64,000 nucleotides of DNA, from positions 2,673,501-2,737,500 of the forward strand of contig CP114489.1 in the NCBI GenBank assembly GCA_027186245.1. The letters run 5' to 3'. The notes under the pieces were generated by a model. The model was given only the letters and a program-made list of their open reading frames with translations, was not told the DNA's origin and did not search any database. Position 1 is the first letter of the stretch; each line of letters opens with the position of its first letter. The position numbers were made by a program, and so were the translations under genes. This DNA is from Coriaria nepalensis. Lineage: Eukaryota; Streptophyta; Magnoliopsida; Cucurbitales; Coriariaceae. This document shows positions 10,588-21,053 of this stretch, one piece after another.

Positions 10588-12684
10588 TTAAATCAAGTCC
10601 TCTTGGTCTTCGAGGGATCGTTTTCTGGCCCTGAGGTTGAGCTCGAGGCTTTGCGGCAGAGGAGGCGTCCTTCCTCGTCGAAAAAGAACAGCAAGAGCTC
10701 TCATTTTACGGCAAAGATCAAATACCTGAGCAAATATGCAAACAATTTACTATAGAATGCAAAATTAATTTTATCTGAATCTATGACACGTCATTTCTTA
10801 CTGATGAGGCTTCTATCTCTGCCACGCCTTCACAACCTTTGCCTCCGCCTTGTAATAAGTCGCAGTATTTTGCCGCTTCGATCTCATCTTCAAATACCTG
10901 AAACCGCGATATAGTTAGATTATTTTCAGTCAGAAACTATAGAAGTCCCAATGAAAGACAGCTGTTAGCAGCCTAAAGAGTTCCACAAACATTTGTTCAG
11001 TTTTGTCAATATAATTGCATCCATTTCTACTGCCGACCATGATGTGTTGGAAATAAGCATTTCAATTTAGGTTTGATTTTGAGGGAGACTCACTTTGTAT
11101 AAATAAAAAGTTAACATTGATTTGAATTCTCTTTCATGATAGTTTTGAATCGGTATATGATATAATCAAAATAATTAATGAGTGAATGAGAAATGCTCAT
11201 CAAAATAATAAGAAGTGAAAAAATAAGATATCTCACATGAGAAAAAGGAATAAGTGGGCGAAATGTTTATATAAAATTACACATTTATTAATAGGTAATA
11301 ACATATAAAATTACAATGTGATAGTGTTCGCAGGCCTCAAAATTTCTTGTTCTTCTATTGTTTTAACATTCCAGATTCTGTTTACTATTCTATTTCTATT
11401 TCACTCTGGTCTTTTACAGATTCTACAGTATCTACTTGTGGATTATATATATTATATTCTGTTTACAATTAATATTCGTATACTGTTTATAATCTCTGTT
11501 TACTGTTTTATTCTGCATTACTATATATGATAACAATATGTTCCTAATTCAAACCTTTATACTAGCTTTACCGCAACGTCAATCAGCTCGATAATATATA
11601 CATTGTGGGGTTCGTATCTAATGAAAATAATTAAAACAACTTAAGCTGATAGAAGATGAATTCAAACACTAAAACTTCTTTTAAGTACACTTATAGAATT
11701 GGAAATGAAATATTCAGAAGAAACTAGTAGATGAAGAAAAACACTTACAAGGACTCCATCCGTAATATCCTCCACAAGCATCTGAAATTTTGTTGCAGGT
11801 CTAGACTGTTTAGGCTGATTCCCAATCTCCGACCTCCTCTTTGCTCCTTTAGAAAACAACATACCCAGCTCCCTTTCGACCTCACTGTCTCAATAAAGGA
11901 GAAAAAATATGAGCTGAGGTAAAAATTACCAATCATGAAAACTGAACAAGAAGAGTTGCTATTATACCTCCGATTTCTGCGAGTTTTCATGGTGCATAAC
12001 TGGTTCTCTTTATGGGTTAATACATACACAGGTTTTGAACTTTCCCTCCACGGGTTAGCCTCCAATACTGAATCATATGATCAAATGAGGACTAAAATTG
12101 AGAGATTTTATAGGAAGCAAAGAGAATTCTTTTTTAAAGAAGTATCTCCAAATCGTAAGTGAATTTCTACTATCAATATTAGGAGGAAAAGAAGAAGAAG
12201 AAAAGAACAGATAGAAATACACTTTGAAACAACAAACTGGATTAAGAAAACAGAAATGAAACCGTGGAAAATACAACGTTGAATTCATATTCGAAGTTGA
12301 TTTTTTACCGTCATAGCTGCTACTGTCCAATGATTGCTGAAGATGCCTCCTCATATCGTAAGCACGGGAAGAAACCCTCTTCACAAACTCATCGGAACTT
12401 CCCGGAATGTTTCCGTCCAAATTAATTGCCTTCTGAAATTCCACATCCTCACTTCCTTCTTCTTCTTCATCGTTGCGACCATCTGCTTTGGCAGAACCAC
12501 CGCCCCCAACCTTACAAGAAATTCCTTCGCATCTCCTCCTCCGACAAGCACCGATCGAAACGTACAGACGAGGAGAGCGATACAGCGACGTCGGAGAAGA
12601 GAAACCAATTCGATGCCGCCGTGAGCGGAGGGAGTTACTGGGAGGAAGAACCACGGTGGGTGAAACTGATGGGAGGGAATCCAT
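10588..12684 (-). CDS. DUF3110-like chloroplast protein
   Basis: Minus-strand exons 12309-12684, 11968-12067, 11749-11884, 10802-10897 and 10588-10725 join in phase to 281 residues. The first about 60 residues are Ser/Arg-rich without acidic residues up to CRRRRCEG, a good plastid transit peptide. The mature part has ANPWRESSKPVYVLTHKENQ, VERELGMLFSKGAKRR, KFQMLVEDITDGVLVFEDE, IEAAKYCDLLQGGGKGCEG and VAEIEASSVFDLCRKMRALA. YVLTHKE followed later by VLVFEDEIEAAKYCDLL fits the DUF3110 family of plants and cyanobacteria, whose function is unknown to me. Intron 3 (10898-11748) is long because it holds an LTR fragment. The frame is intact. Confidence 0.8.
11045..11550 (+). repeat. LTR-derived repeat in intron 3 of the DUF3110-like gene
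   Basis: Begins TGTTGGAA and is clearly similar to the longer repeat at 25298-26524: shared blocks include cactttgt.taaa, gaatcggtatatg, atgagtgaatgagaaa (one difference), tttatataaaatt.cacattt, the T-rich tract and a closing tatgttcct.aat. Only about 500 bases are present, so it is internally deleted. It lies wholly inside an intron. Confidence 0.65.
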
Positions 12685-13400
12685 GGTGACTTTGAGCTTT
12701 GAAGTTTGAATTTGATTCGTCGAGAAAATCTCCTATTTTTTTTTTCTTTTATATAAATTTTAGATGCGTAAATTGGTCAGGCGTGATTAGAGGAGACTTA
12801 ATTGTAGAAGGTTTAACGTGAAGGAGATAAGTTCTAGTTGGGTTTGTACATCTCTGTGTGAATCTCCGATATTTTTCAAATGAGAGACTGTTGTGGGCCC
12901 TATTGATTTGGGCCTTGAAGGTTGTCCACGTCTCAGGTACACTCTTGGTCTGAATAAATTTTCCATTTTTATTTTTATTTTTATTTTGATGTCCTTCATT
13001 AATACCATTTCTTCACGATTGATAATTTCAAGATGATCAAATGCTTACCAAATACACATCTCTAGCTCAACATCATATAAAAAGAAAGAACTTTTTAATA
13101 AACTCTAGACCGATCGATCAAAGATATCAACTCAAAATTTTTCTAAAAGGAAAGTAATGTAAATGCTATGAATTAATAGAAAACAAATGTGAAGATTGAA
13201 GATAAGAGAACCAGAGAAGCAAACAGAGGCGTGTGTGCAATTTAGCTTAACAGACAAAGTAAGCAAACCCACTGAAATGTTGAAATGTTCATGCTAGTAA
13301 CATCAATAAAGTGTAGACTTTTCCCACTAAGCAGGTCCAGGAGATGGAGAAAAGCAGTAATTGCTCCCTAAACAAAGCAGCTAAAGTCATGAATCTTCTC
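12685..13400. other. Intergenic region between DUF3110-like and RPN6 genes
   Basis: Promoter of the DUF3110-like gene (minus strand), with tgggccc (12894-12900) and ttgggcc (12908-12914) site II-type motifs, then the RPN6 3' flank. No further gene is supported. Confidence 0.5.
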
Positions 13401-14669
13401 TCAAGCCATAATCTTTGCAGATCTCACATAAAGGCTATCCACTACCTTTCCAATGTTAGAAATTGTTTCCAAAGTTGCTGGAAATATAGCATCGGTCTTG
13501 GGATCGTCAAATATGATGAGACACCCTGCACCTTGATCCAAAGTCCCTGCAAATTTCTTATCCAGAATCATCTGAGACAGCTTCTTCTCCACATGATCCA
13601 TTGGAAGCTCAATCAGTTCAGCAATGTGAGCAATCTCAACCTGAGAAAACGGTTCAATCAACCTACAAAGGTTCTGTTCCAAAAGAGTGTCGTAAAGTGA
13701 AGAAAGGTGCCTGTGGACAATAGGATCTTCTTCTAGCTGAGCCTTAAAGTCCCTTAGTGCAGTTTCGAAAAGCTTCAAAGACCGCTTTGAATGAGCATCC
13801 GCCACAGCTTTCATGGCATCCAGTTCTGGTCCCAAGTATTGCAAACCCGCTTTTGACAATATTATCCCTGCCACATCATCAGCCTGGCTGACCATGATTT
13901 TGCAAAGCAACATATATTTGAGGCTAAATACTGCTCGAGGATCTTCTAGAGCATTGAAAGCTTCAAACGCTTCGAAGAAGTAGCTGTAAGCAGTTTTGTA
14001 ATCCTTCTCCTCTGCATGGAGGATTCCACTCTGAAGATCAATAGTGCCTTGTTGAGCTGGAGGTACATATATGGCATTAGCAGCTGTTCTTGCTGCTGTA
14101 AGGGCAGCTTTGGCTTTAGGAAGATTCCTCAAGGAGAAATGAAGCTTGCTCTCCAATAAGTCGATGTCCACAAGGAGAAGCTTATCATCCAGTCTTCTCA
14201 CTTCTTTGATCAAGCCTGAGAGGAGATTTAATGCTTCTGGGTACTCCTTGTTTTCCATTAAAAGGGCTGCAAGCCTTGCCTCCACTCTTTGACGAAGGAA
14301 AGTTCGCTTCTCTGCCCGGGTCCATTGGACCATTTCTTTGCATAGGGAGATCTGGAGATCTGATGTATCAGGTATTTTGGCTACTGCATCAATTATTCCA
14401 CGTACAATTTTTGCAGTTTTGGCCTTTGGGATCAAGTTGAAGAATGGCCTCAGTTGAGTCAGAAGGTTTCTAAGATCCTCGGCCCGGTTTTCTTGTCGGA
14501 GGAGATCGGAGAGGTTTGTGATAGCCTGTTCTTTTATCCGAAGGGCCTCAGGTGAGGACGAAGGATTTTCAAGTACACGGTAAATAATAGAGATAGCTTC
14601 AGATGGGTTCTTCACTTCTAAAGCTTGAGAAAGCGAATCGGTAGAGGCGGGAAGATATGATGCAGACAT
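13401..14669 (-). CDS. RPN6: 26S proteasome lid subunit RPN6 (PSMD11)
   Basis: Intronless 422-residue frame, the usual length for RPN6. The N-terminal two-thirds are helical TPR-like repeats (SDLLRQENRAEDLRNLL, CKEMVQWTRAEKRTFLRQR, YPEALNLLSGLIKEVRRLDD with KLLLVDIDLLESKL). The C-terminal PCI domain follows (LSSLYDTLLEQNLCRLIEPF, QVEIAHIAELIELPMDHVEK, LDQGAGCLIIFDDP) and the tail ends VDSLYVRSAKIMA. RPN6 clamps lid and base of the proteasome. The frame is intact from ATG (14667-14669) to TAA. A 5' UTR intron is likely (see next feature). Arabidopsis At1g29150 is the counterpart I recall. Confidence 0.95.
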   Translation of the reverse strand: MSASYLPASTDSLSQALEVKNPSEAISIIYRVLENPSSSPEALRIKEQAITNLSDLLRQENRAEDLRNLLTQLRPFFNLIPKAKTAKIVRGIIDAVAKIPDTSDLQISLCKEMVQWTRAEKRTFLRQRVEARLAALLMENKEYPEALNLLSGLIKEVRRLDDKLLLVDIDLLESKLHFSLRNLPKAKAALTAARTAANAIYVPPAQQGTIDLQSGILHAEEKDYKTAYSYFFEAFEAFNALEDPRAVFSLKYMLLCKIMVSQADDVAGIILSKAGLQYLGPELDAMKAVADAHSKRSLKLFETALRDFKAQLEEDPIVHRHLSSLYDTLLEQNLCRLIEPFSQVEIAHIAELIELPMDHVEKKLSQMILDKKFAGTLDQGAGCLIIFDDPKTDAIFPATLETISNIGKVVDSLYVRSAKIMA

Positions 14670-16130
14670 TTTTAATTCTTAAAGAAATCCAAGTTCTGCA
14701 AAATCAGATTGGTAGTAAAAAGGGGAGGAAAAGTTGGATCAAGCATTACCAAGGTTTGTGGCTTACTACTCTTAAAACATGAATCTCGTAAATACTCGAA
14801 GTACTTAAAATCCATTTTTAACATGCAACCAAAGCCCATCAAGGATTAGAAATCTCAGAGAACAAATTATTTCAACTTCACTCGAAAAATAATAATGCAA
14901 AATATACTGCAGTAGAGCCAAATTTTATGCTAAAGATAACCTTTACATGATAAAGGAGTTCTCCAGGAAACAAAAATTTCACTTCCAAGAACACCTCAAA
15001 ACAGCACTTTGCTTTTAAAATTAACTATCCATAAAAGTAACAATCGCAGAAGGCATCTAATGATAACAAACCTTGTTGCCTTTTTCTTCCCATATTACAA
15101 GGATAACTATCTGATAAGAGAGCTTGAACAAGAAGACTAGGTGAATTATCTAGGAAGCTCAGTACCAATAAGCATATTGGGCGAACTATTGACTACTAGT
15201 GAGGTAAGCATGAAAACCAAGCAAAAAATGGTCCCAACAAGCAGATTATCTACGGGGTTATGTAACCCAAAATGCATAAGGCCATTTCATTCAGCATAAA
15301 AAGCATTTCATTCTACCAAGAAAGAATAACGCTATTTGTTTTACATTTTTAAGGTATTGGCAACAACTCTGAATTGTCACAGACCATAATAACACTAATT
15401 ATCATGATTGCATGAGGCAGTGTAGTAGTCGCTTCTACTTTTACACAACTGATTCAGTAATGGTCAACAAAAGAAGAGAATAACCTCTAAATGAACAGAA
15501 TATAGAACGAAATTCCAACAAATCAAGCCACAACTAGCTCGGTCGCAGATCTTTTACGGGGAGCGGAAATTCATTGATGTAAAAAAAATGACTCTCTAAT
15601 CATGATAAATCGATCATGTACAGCTTCGTAGAATTTACTGAGAACGCAACATGAATGCTAATATCATCAATGAAAAATGCATCATAGCTATCTGTGTTAA
15701 CATTTGTTGTCAACTAAAGACTCTACATGAGAAATCAGAAGTGGAAAAACCAGCTACAACATAATTTTGAGAGGAAAAACATAAATTCAGCATCCTTGCA
15801 AGGAAAAAAAAAAAAACCAGCAACAACAAATCCCCATGATTAAAACGCACACGTGAAGTGAAAGTAAGAACATTTCCGACAAAGAAAATCTATGAAGTGC
15901 ATTCTTCGATTAATTTTGAGATCCCATTAGAGTACTGAAATCTAGTCGCGTCTTATACCCAAAAAGAAAAAAACAAAAGCAGAAATAATCTTTATCTGGA
16001 TGACTAAATCCTTTGACACAAGAAACAGAAGTAAAGAGAGAGAGAGAACGGTATGCTTACAGACGACGGAGGAGAGCTCGCAGGTGCAGAGAAATGAGCG
16101 TTGTTGATCCAGAAGACGATTGAGTGAGAG
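14670..16130 (-). other. RPN6 5' UTR with long leader intron
   Basis: On the minus strand, a 3' splice site (gattttgcag) sits just upstream of the ATG near 14698, and a matching donor (cgtct|gtaagc) lies near 16071, implying a leader intron of about 1.37 kb. No open frame of substance exists within it. Leader introns often enhance expression of plant housekeeping genes; that role here is inference. Confidence 0.6.
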
Positions 16131-16163
16131 AGAAAAATAAAGATTCTATCGGCCCCAATCAAG

Positions 16164-16248
16164 TTTGGGCTTTATCTGGACACCATTTCAGCCCAAGTTG
16201 CTTCTTTTGGATATGGCCTTCTATAATACAAGTTTAGGATAGGCCCAA
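16164..16248 (-). promoter_or_regulatory. Cluster of site II (TGGGCY) elements upstream of RPN6
   Basis: tttgggc (16164-16170), agcccaa (16190-16196) and aggcccaa (16241-16248) lie just upstream of the inferred RPN6 leader exon. Site II clusters are common in proteasome and other housekeeping promoters. The same region also serves as upstream DNA of the divergent XXT5-like pseudogene. Confidence 0.5.
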
Positions 16249-16432
16249 TCATTATGACTGTCTCTGAGAAAAATTATGAACCGTGCAATTAGATTCGATA
16301 ATGAAAATAACGTATTTGATTTTATAAAAATAATTAATAAAGAATAATATTAATTAATCATTAATAATATATATAGAGTACTTTTAGAAATTAAGAATAA
16401 GATTCATGCTGGTTCATCGATTCATCTTCAAT

Positions 16433-17809
16433 ATGGCTAAGATTCCAACACCAGAAGCCGTCTACAGTCCGGCATTCCACGTGGTCGTCAGATCAAGCGA
16501 ACCGTCAACAACCTCAAGGTCACCATCCTCTGCGGCTTGGTCACCATTCTCGTCCTACGTGGCACCATTGGAGTCGGAAACCTCGCCGGCGCTTCTGACA
16601 CGTAAGCGGAGAACCTGAAGATAATTGAGGAGACGAATCGGATACTTGCAGAGATCCGATCGGAAGATGACCCGGACGACGCTAATGAACCACCTGAGCT
16701 GGATTTCAACCCCAACGGTACCTACAAGCTTGGACCTAAAATCTCCGATTGGGACGACGAAAGAAAGGTTTGGCTCAGAGAAAATCCTCATTTTGCTAAT
16801 GTTGTGAAAGGGAGAGCTAGGGTTTTGCAAGTAACTGGCTCACTTCCTAAACCTTGCGATATTGCCATAGGAGATCACTACCTTTTGAAGTCAATTAAGA
16901 ATAAGATTGATTACTGCAGGATTCATGGGATTGAGATTGTCTACAATATGGCTCATTTAGATAAGGAATTAGCTGGTTACTGGGCAAAATTGCCATTGAT
17001 TAGGAAATTGATGCTTTCACATCCAGAAGTGGAGTGGATATGGTGGATCGATGGTGATTCTCTGTTTACTGATATGGTGTTTGAGATTCCACTCTCCAAA
17101 TACAAAGATCATAACTTGGTCATTCATGGATATCCTGACTTGCTTTTCGATCACAAATCGTGGATTGCTTTGAATACTGGAAGTTTTCTGTTCAGAAATT
17201 GGCAATGGTCTTTGGATTTGCTTGATGGTTGGGTTCCAATGGGCCCCAAGGGCCAGTAAGGGACGAGGCCGGGAAGGTTTTAACAGCTAATTTGAAGGGC
17301 ATACCTTGTTTCAATGCGGACGATCAGTCTGCATTGATCTACTTGCTAATTACTCAGAAAGATGAGTGGATGCCCAAGGTGTTTGTGGAGAATTCATACT
17401 ATTTACACGCTACTGGGCTGGGCTTGTAGATAGGTACGAGGAGATGATGCAGAAGTATCATCCCGGAATAGGAGATGAGAGGTGGCCTTTTGTGACTCAT
17501 TTTGTGAGCTGTAAGCCTTGTGGGAGTTATGGTGATTACGCAGTTGAGAGGTGTTTGAGTAGTATGGAGAGAGCATTTAACTTCGCAGATAATCAAGTGC
17601 TCAAGTTATATGGGTTTAGTCATAGAGGGCTTTTACGTCCTAAGATCAAGAGGATAAGGAACGAGATGGCTATGCCCTTGGAGTTTGTAGATCGGTTTGA
17701 TATCCGGCGAGTGGGCCATGAAGATAGCAGATCAAAGTGGCGTGTAATTATTAACCTTGTTTATTATTTATCTGGTTTATTGAAAAAGTCAATGACTTTT
17801 TGTTGGTAA
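16433..17809 (+). pseudogene. XXT5: Xyloglucan 6-xylosyltransferase (XXT5-like, GT34), disrupted
   Basis: XXT enzymes are Golgi type II membrane proteins that add xylose to the glucan backbone of xyloglucan. Conserved segments run nearly end to end: LKVTILCGLVTILVLRGTIG (membrane anchor), IIEETNRILAEIRSEDDP, GDHYLLKSIKNKIDYCRIHG, the metal-binding DxD region as WWIDGDS, WIALNTGSFLFRN, ADDQSALIYLL, VDRYEEMMQKYHPG and SMERAFNFADNQVLKLYGF. Four lesions break it: a frame shift between the ATG and RGRQIKRT, an in-frame TAA at 16603-16605, a one-base loss near 17254 (MGPKG to PVRDEAGK) and another near 17409 (YYLH to the residues before GLVDRYEE). The last two are in short G/C runs, where sequencing error is possible; the stop codon is not of that type. 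Best read as a young pseudogene. Confidence 0.85.
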
Positions 17810-18644
17810 CCATTGTTGAGATCTGATTAGCTTAAGGAATTTAAGCTACTGGCTTATCTTATTTGTCCCATGTTCCCTCTTTGTGAACTGCAATAGAAGT
17901 TGAATATCCATTTTTATCACTCAGATATAATCAATCATACAAAAACCAAAAGGATATATATATATTATTTGTATCGGTCCATTCTGTTTACTCGATTCAT
18001 TGAAAATGTTGACTGGGCAAGCGAATTGCAGTCTATCTGTGCCAATGATAGTATTAGGCTTTGTTGCACATATCTGTCTGCTAATATTGTTTTTCATTAC
18101 AATTCATATGTTGTGCTCTATTATGTTGAAATTTTTCTCAGCTCAGCTTTCCTCTTCTGCAATCGCTTAATCCCAAGTGGATAATTATAAATTTATTTTT
18201 CTGGTTCTAGACAGTACTCAGATTCACTTCCCATGCTTTGATAACATTTACTGTCATTTTGTTTGAGATTTGGTTCGAAATAAAGAAGAAAAAAAATTCT
18301 TTTCGGCTCAATGTATTATAGCAACTTGAGTCCACATTTCACCTTATTTGGAGTTTGGAACAGCAGTTTAACTGTTTGAAACTTCTGACCTTCAAAAACA
18401 CCAGTTTCTTTGGACGCACTATTGAAAACGCATATGAGAAACTTTAGATTATTCGAACTCCAATTTGAAACAGTTGTGACAAGATGCATGCCAATCAGCT
18501 ATGAGCCAGACTTCATATAAACCAGAAGAAGAAACATACTAAATTTCTGATCTAAGTCGAACCATATGTGGAGAAAATTGTTTGTCAAAAAGTATTTATA
18601 CATGAAATAAATAAAACTCTATTTAAAAAAAAAAAAAATCCCCT
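17810..18644. other. Gene-free region
   Basis: Downstream flank of the XXT5-like copy and 3' UTR of the p24 gene (minus). An A-run lies at about 18625-18638. No exon or repeat that I can name. Confidence 0.45.
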
Positions 18645-19728
18645 CTAAATGAGCTTCTTCTTCTCGAAAAAAGTCTTCAAGTGCCATAGTTGCAATCCAG
18701 CCACCGATAAACAAACAAGGAGTGAAAGAAAACTCAACCAAGCCATCTTGGAATTCGTTGCTTTGTTAAGCTCCTGCATTTCTTCTTCCCTGAAACATAA
18801 CAACCCGTTAAGGAACACCAGTATGATCCAAATCTTATGAATCATTTGTAACTGAAATGAGAAAAAAAGATGTTTATAAAATTCCTCACCTGTCCCTGAG
18901 ATGAATCATATCCTCTTGGATTGAAGTAACAGTATCATACATCTTCTTCAGCTCTAGTTCCATAAGCTGCAGTTTCAACACAGAAACATACAGAAGTTGA
19001 ACCCATTAAGAAGCTCTCATGTTTTACTTAAGAGGGAAACTTTACTATATAGACTGAGAACATAAAATCACAGTAGGTGGGTAGAGGCAAAATGCTATAA
19101 AATTCAATTTAGGTGCATAGAAAAGCCCATTTAGTTCATATTTTGATCTAAATATTTGTGAACTCAAATTTCAATTTTTGGGTTCCAATTATGAATTGAA
19201 AAAGAAAAAGAAGGAACTTACATCAACGGAGCCTTTCTTAGCAACATTAGACCAATCCTTAGCAGCCACACCTGTCCTCCATTCAAAATCCACCGTCAAC
19301 GTGATCGGCGGCTTATGATCCGGCGCCCAAAAACACGCCATGTAATCTCCGGCCTCCGGCGCCACAAATGCGAACTGTCCCTTTTCCGCTAGGTCTGCAT
19401 AGTGATAACTGTTCCCAGACGTCGACGTTACCTAGAAATCAAAAGAAAAAAGAAATCAACCGCCGAACAGTGAAAAATTGGGTGAGATTTTCTTCTTTCA
19501 TCTTGTTCCTTCTTCTACGGGGTTTACCCGAACGGTGATCATGTGCGAATCGGGTGCGGGTTGGCCGTCGTTCGGAATGACGACGTGGTATTTACCGACG
19601 GTCATGGAATTGCTTTTCATGTCTTCTGCGAGGCACTTGGTTTGAGCCGATTGCAAATCGAAACGAAGTGATTCCGATACACAGAATAGAAAGCCCGTCA
19701 CTACTAGGAGCTTGATTATACTAATCAT
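18645..19728 (-). CDS. p24 delta-class cargo receptor (emp24/gp25L/p24 family)
   Basis: Exons 19528-19728, 19222-19431, 18890-18966 and 18645-18789 join in phase to 210 residues. Order: signal peptide (about 1-21, IIKLLVVTGFLFCVSES), GOLD domain (FDLQSAQTKCLAEDMKSNSM through YHYADLAEKGQFAFVAPEAG, DYMACFWAPDH), a coiled coil (KKGSVDLMELELKKMYDTVT), one membrane helix (WLSFLSLLVCLSVAGLQLW) and a cytosolic tail HLKTFFEKKKLI. The FF and KK signals in the tail are the known COPII/COPI-binding motifs of p24 proteins cycling between ER and Golgi. Position fits At1g69460 (p24 delta) as recalled. The frame is intact. Confidence 0.93.
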
Positions 19729-20248
19729 TTTTCTGAATTAAAAAAAAAAATATCAACCTTGGTAATTAAATCAGCCGGTGAGGGGGAGAGAGAGAGAGAG
19801 AGGTTTCCAAAGTCTTCAACTGAGAGGAAGAAGAAGAGGGGGGTAGGGGGTGGGGGGGGTAAGTTGGGACTCGGACCAATGACAAAACTAATAGTTGCCG
19901 AGAATACTGTCAAAGGGAGTGGACACGTGTTTGACTCCGATTGGACCCTCCACGTATACAAGTACAAACAAGAAGGAGCCGATAAAACAGGTTTCCAGCT
20001 CGAGTATCGTTCAGTGATTGGACTGGCAACTGATAGTGTTTGGGCCAGCCCAAAATATAATTTATGAATCCCAAAAGTACCACAATCGCTACTAGCCTAC
20101 TACATATTTGTTCATAATCCTCAGAAAATGGTGAATGCATAATTTTTCATGCTTAGAATCTGAATAGAGTTCACAAAAGTAATAGCTTGACCCAGCACGG
20201 AAAGGGGATTCTTCGAATGACAAAAATGACTTCCCTACTGCTCCCAGA
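19729..20248. other. p24 promoter region and flank of LSMT pseudogene
   Basis: Contains a GA microsatellite (about 19786-19801), a G-rich run (19836-19860), and tttgggccagccc at about 20038-20050 as a site II-type motif upstream of the p24 gene. The rest is flank of the LSMT-like pseudogene. Confidence 0.45.
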
Positions 20249-21053
20249 AGATTATTCACCTTGCTCCCCGCATAGGCCAAGAGATATAAACTCCGGGGAA
20301 GCAGTTGAACCCACGACATTACCCGATAAATTTAGAGTATAATCCAAAGTGTTAAGAAGAGGGCTTGAACTTGGAACGATCCCAGGAAGCTACCCCTATC
20401 CAACCACTCGGGCAACTCCTAGGGTCGGTCCAACTCCCCTTCCCTGTCCTTGAAAATCCCATCAATCTACTGCAGAACCCTCTTCTCGCCTTCTCTTATT
20501 CCAACTGCAGTATCCAGCCTCGGATTTAGTTTCGTTCCTTTTAATCTCTCATCCTGCAAAATTGAGCATAGTTAGGATAGTAATTATTTGCATATTGATT
20601 ATGATACAATGTTTGATGAATGGAAGTTAAAAAGAGCTTCTCTTAACCTCTTCAATGGTAGTATGATACCCAGAAAGAGCAGAACTACAGGCAGATCTCT
20701 AATCACCGGACATACAAGCTCTTCATTAGCACGGCTGACTGGCATTCCAAGGTAGCCCCACACAGCGTTTCTAAACAGAAACTTCAAGAGGTCCATCCGT
20801 GTCTCCAAGTGCTAATAGACGCAGATATGGGAGCAGTAAAGGTAGATACGGACGGCCCAGAACAATGTCAAATTCGGAAGCCTCACCTAGACCGTTGGAT
20901 CCAGCAATGTCCAGCTTGTCTCCAAAAAAGGGGTCTGATTCAGGTATCTCTAGTGTCAGTGTGTATGCATTCATGTCTAGTTTAGGCTCTATGAACCCAT
21001 AGTCTAGTGCTAGATCAGCGTTGCTCTTCTTCAAATCATATTGGATAAAAAAA
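20249..21053 (-). pseudogene. Rubisco LSMT-like lysine methyltransferase, 3' fragment, broken
   Basis: Minus-strand blocks match the substrate-binding C-terminal part of the plastid SET-domain methyltransferase family that acts on Rubisco large subunit and aldolases: YDLKKSNADLALDYGFIEPK, ESDPFFGDKLDIAGSNGLGE, FDIVLGRP, then in another frame FRNAVWGYLGMPVSRANEEL, in a third frame SALSGYHTTIEE, and after a retained intron (about 20556-20640) NPRLDTAVGIREGEKRVLQ and IDGIFKDREGELD. The LCGEQGE terminus is found at about 20270, separated from the rest by a SINE-like insertion. The SET domain is not present in the window. The retained intron rules out a processed copy. Frame shifts make this a pseudogene. 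Confidence 0.8.
20284..20426 (-). mobile_element. Candidate tRNA-derived SINE inside LSMT pseudogene
   Basis: On the minus strand, tgcccgagtgg (20404-20414) resembles a Pol III box A, and gttcaagcc (20361-20369) resembles box B about 35 bases on. This spacing fits tRNA-derived SINE heads. No tRNA cloverleaf forms. The segment splits the conserved LSMT C-terminus, as expected for an insertion. Boundaries and target duplications are not resolved. Confidence 0.45.

Noticed and set aside
12334..12709. Several plus-strand open frames of 78-96 codons
   Set aside because: Antisense to exon 1 (transit peptide) of the DUF3110-like gene; no splice or motif support.
20361..20414. tRNA-like box A and box B pair
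   Set aside because: No acceptor stem or cloverleaf can be drawn, so it is not called as a tRNA gene; it is listed as a candidate SINE.
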